From contig CAXIPT010000001.1 in the NCBI GenBank assembly GCA_964030475.1, positions 4,152,849 to 4,216,848 of the forward strand: 64,000 nucleotides of DNA, read 5' to 3'. Under the pieces are notes generated by a model that saw only the letters and a program-made list of their open reading frames with translations, was not told where the DNA came from and did not search any database. Of the stretch, positions 1-9,811 are shown piece after piece; the stretch's first letter is position 1, and every line of letters starts with the position of its first letter. Position numbers and translations under genes: made by a program. Source of the DNA: Tethya wilhelma (Eukaryota > Porifera > Demospongiae > Tethyida > Tethyidae).

Positions 1-60
1 TGGGTATAAGTTTGATGATAGTACAGCAAGTGAGCCTTTAGCAATTTGTTTCCCATTCAG

Positions 61-1709
61 AATTGAGCAATCGTTTAGACAGTGAGCTCAGGGAGCTGAG
101 ACTAACATACCACAGACTAAAAGATGATTACGACAAGATTCAGGACAGGTTAAAGTTCTTCAGCAAGGTGCATAAATTAAATTTGTCAGACTGAGAGTAG
201 TTTGTTGTATTACTATGATTGTGCTATGGCTTTGTAATGTTTCTAGGAGAGCTCTATAGACTGGAGGGAAGTAGAAGAGGCATTAGCAATTGTTCACAGG
301 AATAAGGAAAAGGGGCTTGGGGCTCTTTCGTTTCTAGAGCAAGTTGAAGATGCAGACAAACCTCGCGGTCTGGAGGAACAAAGATTAGCACATGCAGAGA
401 CCATTAATGAACTGGAAAAGACCAGAAAACTGCTACAAATTCAGCACACCATTAATAATGATTACAAAAAGGAGGTACAAAAGTACAGTTATTATTATTT
501 CCTATAATTTATCTTGATAATGTTTTCTGTAACAGATTGAAAATCTTAAGTCTCAGTTGTTAGAAAAGGAAAGAGAACACAGCTCCAAACTCCAAGAATA
601 CACACAGCTACTTGACATTAGATCAGCCAGAGTGAAGAAACTGGAGGGCCAACTAAAAGACATTGCTTATGGCTCCAGACCATTCAAGATAGACACATCA
701 AAGTTGGAGTATGTGGATGGCAATGGACCAGATAATGATAGTGTAGAGTTGGAAAGAGGACAGAACCTCTTGCAAGTAAATATCACACAGGTAAGTATGT
801 GAATATTTATTGTTCTTATGAATGAGCTTATAATATTTTGTCACCACAGATTATGTTGACATCAGAAGCTGTATCACATTTAAACAACAGCAAGCCAGCT
901 CTTTTTGTAACTTTTGATTTCTATAATTTTGAAACCCAAGTGACTCCTGTTGAGCAAGGAACTAGGTATGTATGGGTCTGTCATTAGGTTTATTTTATGT
1001 AAGCCCCTGAGAAGGGGCAGACAACAAATTCAAAGCATTCTCATTGTGTGTCCTCCTCCACGGAAATCTTTAGTAAAAGGCGAAAGATTTATTCGCTCTG
1101 AAGGAAGACCAGAGTAATGAATTTGTGCTCTTGCCAGCCTATTTATATCTTCCTGCTTGGTATAAAACGCTTGTGGGGTATTATAATTATATTCATAGTT
1201 GACCGCATTCAATTAGTACATATTTTTGCCCACTAACAGGCCTCAGTACAACTACACTGCAAACTTTGTTGTAACAGTAGATGATGCTTTTCTCAGTTAT
1301 CTGCACAAGGTAGTGAGACTCCTCTATTGTAGCAATACTGCTAACCTAAGCATTGAGTTGTTATTTAATCATACACAGGGGGTGATAAGCATCGAAGTGA
1401 ACCAAGCATTGGGACTGAAGTATGTAAAGGTTGCTGTTGCAAGTGTGAAGCTGGCTGACCTCATCATGAGTGGTAGCAGTGGTGGCAGGATGCATGGCAA
1501 GGTACCGCTCACTGGTGTGGACAGTCTGGAATCTTGTGTTAACATTGGCAACCTGGACTGCTGGATGAAGTTGAAGCAGCCACTCACTCAAGCTATAAGA
1601 CTGTATCAGGTCAGATTAGAAGAGTGTTTGTGCAAGAGTCTTGTTCTCAAGCCTTACCTCTTATCTATAATAGGAGCGTAAGAAGGCTCTCTCTGTACCA
1701 GAACAACAA
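61..1709 (+). CDS. RPGRIP1L: RPGRIP1L-like (protein fantom) ciliary transition-zone protein, middle part only
   Basis: Seven exons can be read: 61-167, 247-474, 536-790, 850-965, 1240-1309, 1379-1609 and 1674 onward. All use GT-AG borders and keep frame. The first three encode charged coiled coil, including 'LLDIRSARVKKLEGQLKDIA', which closely matches the segment before the first C2 domain of vertebrate RPGRIP1L. Exons 4-6 encode that C2 domain and end in 'PLTQAIRLYQ', like the vertebrate 'MDQAIRLYRE'. The family scaffolds the ciliary transition zone and binds nephrocystin-4. The 5' part lies outside the window. The 3' part (second C2 and RPGR-interacting domain) is absent, because the reading runs into the N at 1710 and then into the oppositely oriented HELLS-like gene. 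Identity is by recall of the human sequence; RPGRIP1 is the alternative. Confidence 0.85.
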
Positions 1710-1710
1710 N
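1710..1710. other. Single ambiguous base (assembly junction)
   Basis: This is the only N I noticed in the window. The + gene to its left and the - gene to its right are both incomplete at this point, so it probably marks a collapsed gap or a misjoin, not one uncertain base. Confidence 0.75.
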
Positions 1711-1812
1711 TTGTTGAAGCCTCCCCAGAATTAAGCTTTCTCCTCTTCAGTTTACCCTACATCGACAGGATTTACACACCTTACATCTCCTGTTGTAGTA
1801 GGTCCAACTAAC

Positions 1813-3165
1813 CTGGCTGTCCATGAAGTCAGAGATCTTGAACGAGCCGGGACTGCCTTTGTCTGGTTTCCTCTTCCTTCCTCTCTTCTTCTTGGCACTC
1901 GTGGTTCCACTAGGGAGTGGAGTGACAGGTGATGAGAGTGAGGCTCTTGATCTGGTCACCCTCCCTCCTCTACCAGGTGTACCTACAGACTGAGAGAGAA
2001 GAAAACAGTGACGGGAAAAGGTCCATGCACACTGGAACACACTACACAGTTACAGTTACCACTATATAGTTATACCTCCTTCTTCTCTGTATTCTTCTCA
2101 CTGTCAGCCTTAGAGGTCTGATGCTGTGGTGTCTTGGCTTCCTGCTGTTTCTTATCTTCCTCAATTTGTCCTTCCATTCTCTTCAGCAGGAACTTAGAGT
2201 AGACTGTGGATCGTTCAAGCAAGTGCTGAAGCCTCATGTAACGCTGATGCTCTACCATGTTGTTTAGCTTCTGGACCTTCAGAAAAGACATTGAGTGAAA
2301 AGGAATCAACCATTATGTTATCAGTCTGTGAATGAAGGGGTTTAGGATTAACCCACCTACACACACACAAGCACTCACTTCTCTTCCCTCAGCACTGCTC
2401 TCTCTAGAGGCCCTCTCCTTCAACCTCTCTTCCTCATTGATCATGTCACTAGTGATCAGCCCATCCACTGCTAGAGGGCTTGGAGAGGAGGGTGTCATGG
2501 TGTCATCATCACACCTGCTGTCACTTGTTTCCATTGCTTCACTCCCTTTCTCACTGTTGGTGCAACTGTTGCTTGTTTCAACACGTTCTTCTCTGTTCAC
2601 AGTTCCACCTATCACCTCGGAAGTTGTCTTGCTGTTCTCAATTTCATCTTGGACGGCTAACAAAGCCTCATTACATGATGGTGAGATCTCCATGTTTGTT
2701 TCAACACAGTGTTCATTGTTTGGAGTTGTCCCAGCACTCTGCGAGGCTGCCATGCTGCTCTCAGACTCAGTGGTCTCGCCTTGCACCACTGGACTCTCAT
2801 GAACAACACTGTCCACTCTTTCATGTACATGTACAAAAGGCTCTGTGGATTCTTCTAGCTTGCTGTCAGTAGCAATGGGCAGGCTATGACCATCGGCTGC
2901 TTTTCCACTAGGTGCTGAGTTTTCACTCTCTTGCACAACTTTCAGCACTTCAGGGCCAGCCAGAGTGGCTTGGTCTGCAGAAGACAAGGAACCTGTTACT
3001 GCAGTTACCATAAAAACTATCATTAACAATTTCCTTACAAACGTATTGAAACTCACCTCCTCCACCAGCTGTTTTGCTCACTATCCCAAACAGGTGGGCA
3101 TCCTCAGGGAGTGAGGGAGAGGTGTTTCTCGACCCAGTCGTGGCAGCTTCCTCCACAGAATCCAT
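1813..3165 (-). CDS. HELLS: HELLS/LSH-like SNF2 chromatin remodeller, N-terminal part only
   Basis: Four exons on the minus strand: 3057-3165 (ATG at 3165), 2379-2974, 2076-2276 and 1813-1989. Together they give 361 in-frame codons. The N-terminal ~230 residues are acidic, Ser/Thr-rich and probably disordered. Exon 3 carries 'LQHLLERSTVYSKFLLKRM', nearly the same as human HELLS (KHLLEKSNIYSKFLLTKM), and exon 4 carries a basic KKRGRKRK stretch followed by 'FKISDFM', matching the human nuclear-signal region. HELLS is an SNF2 ATPase needed for DNA methylation and heterochromatin; CDCA7 activates it. The whole ATPase/helicase part is missing because the assembly breaks at 1710. The gene starts 293 bp from the + strand Rab-like gene, so the two probably share a promoter. 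Confidence 0.8.
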
Positions 3166-3458
3166 TAGACTAAATTATAACTTATGAAGTACACCAGATG
3201 CAGAATATTATTCCAAATGCAGTGATCAGCTCGCTCTGCTCAGATAGATGTGGACAGCTACAACCTTTTCTTCATTGAACTGAAAACCGGTACGCGGTTA
3301 ACCCGCCAAAATGCGTACGAAATTTACCACAACTCACGTGATATCCTGCACTTTTTCACCACGTGGCGCCGCGCCGCGCCGGGTGGGTTTGGGAAAGTCC
3401 CAAAACTGTTACCTTTTGGGCGGGGTTTGGAAACTGCAAGCCAAGTGTGCTAAAGATC
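3166..3458. promoter_or_regulatory. Bidirectional promoter between HELLS-like (-) and Rab-like (+) genes
   Basis: The 293 bp between two divergent start codons hold a GC-rich patch near 3361-3425 that contrasts with the AT-rich surroundings. There are two CACGTG E-boxes, TCACGTGA at 3334-3341 and CCACGTGG at 3359-3366. No TATA box is evident, which fits a housekeeping-type promoter. Promoter function is inferred from position and composition. Confidence 0.5.
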
Positions 3459-4783
3459 ATGGACAACAAGAATAAAGTAGTCTTGCTCGGGGACTTTGGA
3501 GTTGGAAAAACTTCTCTTTTCACTCGCTTCAAGAGTGGGATCTTCATAGACGACATGGGGAAACAGATGAGATCAGAGGCTGAACACCAAAAGACTATCA
3601 ATGTTGATGGAGAAGACATAACAGTATGTAAAGCATTTATATGGGTAATGTTGTACCAACACAGTAGGTCTTTACGATACTTAGCCCATTATCTATGGCT
3701 AATGGGACATGCACAGTCATGGGAGTGCAAAATCAATTTCTTGTCGTGATTTTGCCTAGTTACAAAGTAAAACACAAGTGACAGAAACTTTTAAATCATT
3801 CTAATTATACCAACATCTTTTGTATTTCAAGACAAAATGCTCTACAGAACAGCTATAGATCATTCTGTTGATTCTGTAAATACTTGCAACAGAGCTAGAG
3901 TGATGTGTAGAACATAGTTAAAGTTTTTGTTCAGCCATTAGTATTATGGTTGTAGAGGTTTATTTACCCCTATTTGCACACTTGACCTTTCTCCTCACAA
4001 CCTTTGATTCTTTTGTTGACTGTCAAGTCTCACTGGTCAAGATTGTAACTGAACCATCCCAGAACATTGTCAATGCACCCCATTCCATTTACTTTGTTGG
4101 GAGTGAATTACCCTGATCTAACCTTAGCTTGAATAAGATTTGTTTACTCATTAAATTACATTCTTTGATGTGCTCAATTACATTCATTTGTACTCCTGGT
4201 TTATGCTTCAGTTTATGTGTCAAACAGGATACATGCATGTGTTTCTCATAATACTACTGTACACACTATCTCCCTTTCTTGTTTTTACTTTATCTGCCAC
4301 ATTTACTCATTCTAATGCCCTACATTCACATACATACATACACTCATTTCAGATCACCCTCTATGACACTGCTGGTATGGAGAGGATGAAGGAACGGTGC
4401 CTCCTACGTACCTCCGCAATACCAAAGCCATCATATTGGTGTATGCTGTGACAGCAACGATGTCCATACATAGCATTGTTGACTGGAGCAACAGTGTAAC
4501 ACCAGATCGTTTTGAGTACCTTGGAAACACTGGCGTAGTTTTTCGAGCACTCGTTGGTAAAAAATAGACCTTGATAAAGTTGTGGACAAGACGCGGGCAG
4601 TCGACACTGCAGAAACATGTCTACTCGATGACGACCTGCTGTTTGAAGTATCTGCCAAAACTGGAGAAGGAGTTGATGAAATGTTTGAAGCAATTGCAAG
4701 GAAGATCCATAAGTCTGGCGTTGCTGACACGTTCCAAGGCCATCTTGCCTCCTCCTAAGAAAAGTTGTTGTGGAGCAAGTTGA
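3459..4783 (+). pseudogene. Rab-like small GTPase, second exon broken by three frame changes
   Basis: Exon 1 (3459-3623) starts MDNKNKVV and has a good P-loop, GDFGVGKTS. After a 729-bp intron, exon 2 (4353-4783) opens with the G3 motif in 'LYDTAGMERM'. Its coding similarity then moves between frames: after about 4396 (near GAACGG), at the A6 run near 4559-4564 in the G4 region (VG.KIDL), and again near 4726. The last frame ends in PPPKKSCCGAS, a cysteine pair like Rab prenylation sites. Two of the changes look like one missing base each; the third is a +1 shift. The homologous gene at 56416-57196 has the same intron position and is intact. This is either a young pseudogene or an error-prone stretch of assembly. 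The longer upstream frame from 3363 has no support, so ATG 3459 is preferred. Confidence 0.7.
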
Positions 4784-5181
4784 GCTATGGGCACAATCTT
4801 GATCCCTGTACTGTACATGAGTAGTATGGTGGTGTGCAATGCAGTTTTATTAATGTAGCACTTATTTTCTGTTTTGTTATCTGTTTGTTTCTATTGTGAG
4901 GACTGTTCAATCTTTTATTGAGTTAAGAGTGGTTTTGTGTGATTATGTCTATGATTATAAATTATTATTTACACAAACCTCCCCCCATGTTGACTGGTGC
5001 ATGAACATGAATAGGGTACAACACACGATTGACAATAATTATTGTTAAATTAATTATAGGAAATTATGTTTCCTTGTCAATGGCCACATGCACATAGAAA
5101 AAATGAAAGTAATGTTGCTCTCTTTTTCACTCAACAATTGAAGTTTGAAGTAGTTTGAATAAGAAGCTACAGTAACTCAGT
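4784..5181. other. Intergenic, AT-rich
   Basis: These 398 bp lie between the Rab-like locus and the CAP-mucin gene. I see only a C run near 4979-4986 and AT-rich DNA; no coding signal. Confidence 0.6.
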
Positions 5182-8100
5182 ATGAACAGAGGACTGGTGT
5201 ACAAGATATCATTTCTTTTAACCTTGACAAGCTACCTCCACTGTGGTTTGGAGAGAGGAGTGGTTGGTCTTGAGCAGGAAGTACTGAGATACCACAACCA
5301 TTTCAGGGGACTAGTTTACCCGCCTGCTAGACACATGAATGTGCTGGTAAGACTGGACTGATGCTATAATATATTACTATAGTTGCAGCTATGCTACTTG
5401 TATTTCATGGAGTAATAGTACAATGGCTATTATTGTTATTTTTAAATTTTGTACACTCACATTGTCATGGAAACAGAAATGGAATGCTTCCTTAGCTGAA
5501 ACTGCTCAGAGCTATTCACTGACATGCAACTCAGCTGAGAACCCAAACCTAGGCCAAAATGTTGGTGAGAACAGATTACTTCAGAAAGGCCTAGCCAATC
5601 GCAATGTGTCTTTCAGAAAATTGCTTGAGATATGGTTTACTCAGGGGCAGAACTACAACTACACTACAAATCAATGCCGTTTTCCTCAGACTTGCAATAA
5701 CTACATTCAAGTGAGTTCTTAAAATACCTGTAACACTAAACACATTGTGTGTATGTGCATGTGTATAAATGTGTGAGTCATGTCTCTCAGTCTGTGTGTG
5801 TGTGTGTCTCACTTTCACAGTAACTTAAAACTATGTAGCCTGTTAAATTATATGTTATTAATTTTTGTGTATATACATATACAGCTTGTTTGGAGTGCAA
5901 CAGTGTCTGTTGGATGTGGATTAAACTGGTGTGGAAATGAAGTGTTATTTGTCTGCAATTATTTCCCAGGGTATGCTAGTGACACGTCATGATAAAAATA
6001 TTTGTTAAAATATCATTGCCTCCTTAATCGTGCAGTTCCATCATGAATGAGCGGCCATACGAGGCGTGTGAAAATTGTACCCCAAGTAAAGCTGCCCAGT
6101 GTGATGCTGGCATTTCATGCTATAGTAAGGATACAGGTACTTGCATAGATATTACACAACTACCATGTTTAAAACAGATTTTAAAGTGATCATGACCTAA
6201 TATTTAGATACTCACGATCACACAAGTACCTATCAACCATCGGATCCTTCCATACTCCAAACCACATCGCCAGCTGCCAGAGGCTACAAAAAAGCTAAAT
6301 TGGCAGTACCAACTACAATGCACACAACCTCCGTGTCAAGGCCTATACCTTCAGTGAAGGCAAATTCACCCTCATCGATGTTCTTGACTATTGCTACAAC
6401 ATCTGAGCCAGCCCACAATAGTACTGGCTACAGAGGAACTGAATTGACAGGACCAACTTCAGTCCACACAGCTTCAGTATCGAGCACAGCTTCAAGGCCT
6501 ACTAGTTCAATGCTCCTTGCAACTCCAGTACCTATCCTGGGTACCCTCACTGCAACTTTAGGCTCTACCAGCAACCATGTTAATGGTACACCCTCAACAG
6601 CTGCCTCAAGGTCTATTCCTTCTGCAGTGAAGACAACTCCACCCTCATTGCTGTTTCCAACTTCTACTACAACATCTGAGCCAACCCACTATAGTTATGG
6701 TGATGGAACATTGAGGGTTTCAGTAATGTCAACTATCCTTATTCATATGGCTTTAGCGCCCACTCCCTCAGAGGTTGTTGAAAGCAGTACAGTCATGTAT
6801 GCATCTGAACACAGCACTACATTGCGACTCATCACTAGTATTCCTATTGGAGACTTGCTCACTCCTTTGCTTACTCTCTCAGTGAGAGCCACAGCTCATG
6901 TGACAAGCAATGGCGAGAGAGCAACCATAAGGACATACCCAAGCAGCCTTGTCACAACAAGCATTTACAGCATGATTCCAAGGCCTACCCCTTCAACAAT
7001 TGTTTCAACAGATCTCAACGTGACTCCAGTTCCAAGTCCAACTCTCATTGGGGAAAGCATAGACCTGCTTTCATCTGAAGATGTGATGTTGAACTTTGAA
7101 ACCACAACAATGCCATTCACTGAACCTCCTCAAGAATTGTTCACTCCAATGCCTACTTTAAGAACAGATTCAAGCCTCCATCTTGATACGACTGGTATTT
7201 ACACCATGACTCCAAGATCTACTGCTTCAATTATTACTGGTGTACATACAACTGCTTTCACAGATGTGACTCCAGTTCCAAGTCCAACTCTCATTGGGGA
7301 AAGCACAGACCTACTTTCATCTGAAGATTCAAGTATTTACTTTGAAACCACAACAATGCTATTCATCACCGAAAACCCTCAGGGCTTGCTTACTCCTTCA
7401 ACTGCTATAGACACAACACCAATGGCTACTTTAAGGACAGATTCAATCCATCTTGATACGACTGGTAGTTACATCATGACTCCAAGGTCTATCTCTACTG
7501 GTGTACATACAACTGTTTTGACAGATCTTAATGTGACTCCATTTCCAAGTCTTACTCGGTCAGTTGTTATTGGAATAAGCACTGTGACAGATCTACTTAC
7601 ACCTAAAGATGTTAGTGAAGTAATGTTGTACTTTGAAACCACAGCAATGCCATTTATCACCGAAATTACTCAGGACTTGTTCACTCCTTCAACTACTATT
7701 CCACTGGTGTTGCCATACACTGCCAGTCAGACCCATCCTTCAGTGATAGACACAACTGCAATGCCTACTTTAAAGACAGATTCAAGTCTAATCTCAAGCC
7801 ATCTTGAAATGGTTCGCATTTACACCATGACTCCAAGGCCTTCTCTTTCAATTATTACCAGTGTACATACAACTGCTTCAACAGATTTCAATCTGGCTCC
7901 AGATCCAAGTCCTACTCAGTCAACAGACCTACTTACACCTGAAGATGTTAGCGACGAAATGGTTTTCTTTGAAACCACTTCGTTGGTTCTTTTCACTAGC
8001 AATCCTGTTGGCAATTTATTCGCTCCATCAACTATGGCTCCACTGGTGCTGATGTACACTACCACAGCCCACAGGCCTTCTCTCTCAGGGACTCCGATTC

Positions 8101-9185
8101 CCACTGTTGCAAGTGATGGTGACAGAGCAACCTCAGTCTCAGATTTAATCCCAAACAGCCTTGTTACAACTGGTCTTTACACTGTGAGTCCAAGACCTAC
8201 TCCCTTAGTTACTACTAGTCTACACAGTAATGGAAGAAAGACTGTAATTCCAGAACCGAGTCCTACCCTTTCAGATTTCATTGGGGAAAGCACAGAGTTA
8301 CTTGCACCTGAAGATATGAGTGATGAAGTGTTGTACTTTGAAACCACACCAATGCCATTCATAACTGGAAACCTCTTTACTCCTTTGGCCTCCAATCTAC
8401 CAGTGTGGAGTTCCTACACATCACACCCAAGGTCTCTTCCCTCTTCATTGCCCAGCAACAGTAACAGAGCTACAATATTGAATTCAATTCCAAGCCCAAC
8501 TCCTTCGGATTGGCGCAGTGGGACTTATGAATCTGCAAGTGATGCTATGTTGATCTATTTCGGTGCAACTTCACAGCCACCAAGTATTGAAGACCTTCTT
8601 CCTGCTTGGAGTACAATATTCACGACCATTGACCACAACATTCCAACAATGGAAACATATCCTATGAGCACACCTCACTCTAGACACACAAGATTCCCAG
8701 ACACTTGGACCAAAACCAGATCAATGAGTCCTCTAACTGTCAAGGAAACCAGACCGGTGGGCACAGCAGGCAATACAGAACAAAGCCGAGGAGTTCCCCT
8801 GATTTATGTGATAATCATCGGAGTGATTCCTTCCCTTCTTGCTCTGTTGTTCCTCGTACTCTTGTTGATAGCGATCGTCTACATCTGTAGACCGAAGCAC
8901 GTCTACCATAAGAAGGAGGTGTATCCTGTCGTTCCAATAATGTTCAGACAAACGAACCTCTCCGATTTACACAATACTAGCACCAATCCCACATACACGT
9001 CCATACACTTGGAACCCAGGTTCAACATTGAGGAAGAGCCACCCACTGTCGTCAGCTTTCAAACCTCCAGTCCTCGTGACAACAGTGATGGCAACAATGA
9101 CAGCAATGTGCAGGATCAGAGTGAAAATGAAGTGCACTATGACGACTGCAGCTCAAGACATTATAACAACGAGATATGTGCATAG
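5182..9185 (+). CDS. CAP-domain protein with mucin stalk, one transmembrane span and cytoplasmic tail
   Basis: Five exons: 5182-5346, 5477-5710, 5885-5970, 6036-6124 and 6208-9185, about 1,183 residues. Residues 1-20 form a signal peptide. The CAP/SCP domain follows, with YHNHFRG, VGENR, NNYIQLVW, GCG and FVCNYFPG, then a short Cys-rich piece (CENC..C....C). The last exon joins in phase 1 and encodes about 850 residues rich in Thr, Ser and Pro with imperfect repeats, then a hydrophobic span ('IPSLLALLFLVLLLIAIVYI') and a tail of about 105 residues with Tyr in YTSI, VHYDD and RHYNN. In the family, CAP proteins bind sterols, lipids or metals. The usual His of GHYTQ is Asn here. The protein should sit in the plasma membrane with the CAP domain held out on a glycosylated stalk. 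The big frame is not a separate gene: it lacks an ATG at its 5' end and is frame-linked to the CAP exons. Confidence 0.85.
6958..8383 (+). repeat. Imperfect mucin repeats inside the CAP-mucin gene
   Basis: About five units share landmarks in order: an 'IYTMTPRP'-like segment, 'VTPVPSPTLIGEST', 'LL.PED', 'YFETT.MPF' and 'FTPST'. The YFETT-type landmark is near 7095, 7338, 7629, 7965 and 8334. The units are rich in Thr, Ser and Pro, as expected for O-glycosylated stalks. Confidence 0.75.
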
Positions 9186-9749
9186 TTACATTGTATAATG
9201 TATGGCTGTATACGTATCACAGCTCGATCACAAAGATATTCAAAATTCATTTCTATCGAACATCACTGCTGTCTTAATGGAGATTTTGAGAGATAATAAT
9301 CATAACTATTATGCTCAGTTTGATTTTATTGAACAAAATAAAACTATATCTATTATTGTGTGTACATAATTATTTGTGAGAATTCATTTTGCTCCATCAG
9401 CCTCTAATGAAAAAACCCACAGGATGTAAGTTGTAAGGTGGTAGTCTATACTTCAGATATATCAAATGTCAGTGTTTTTGTGCACTAATTTACTCTCCTG
9501 TTAATTGTGGTGCAATTAATCTACCACAATATCACTAGCTTGGCACATTATCTTGAATGGAGCCGCAGAGGAACACACGGGGGAATTTAAACTGTCTGGA
9601 ATGACTCAACTTTTTGGAATTAGTGGTAACTGGTAGACAATGGCAGAGGATGCAGCATACACACATTCCGCCCACACTCAAATTTGCAGATGATTATCAA
9701 ACCAAGGATACTATATTTAGCTGTCACTGAATGTGGCTTCTTGCAAGTC
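9186..9749. other. 3' UTR of CAP-mucin gene and upstream region of Ig gene A
   Basis: There is no coding signal. An AATAAAA-like signal lies near 9338. Most of the stretch is repeated at 26689-27167, so the upstream region of the Ig gene was copied with the gene. Confidence 0.6.
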
Positions 9750-9757
9750 TATAAAAG
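9750..9757 (+). promoter_or_regulatory. TATA box of Ig-array gene A
   Basis: TATAAAAG lies 62 bp before the ATG at 9812. The same octamer is kept 64 bp before the ATG of the duplicated gene (27168). Its consensus form, spacing and conservation support a core promoter. Confidence 0.6.
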
Positions 9758-9811
9758 AGCAGCAACTTATCTGCTGCTACTGAGTAGCTTGGTGTCTCCT
9801 GAAGAAGACAC

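Noticed and set aside
2332..2872. Plus-strand frames across the HELLS-like exon 2
   Set aside because: The minus strand carries a spliced gene with consistent phase and a known family match; the plus frames have no recognisable features.
3363..3458. Upstream extension of the Rab-like gene
   Set aside because: The added residues come from the GC-rich promoter patch. The ATG at 3459 gives a normal short N-terminus before the P-loop.
6300..9185. The long mucin frame as a stand-alone gene
   Set aside because: It has no ATG at its 5' end, and an acceptor at 6207/6208 joins it in frame (phase 1) to the CAP exons, which otherwise lack an end.
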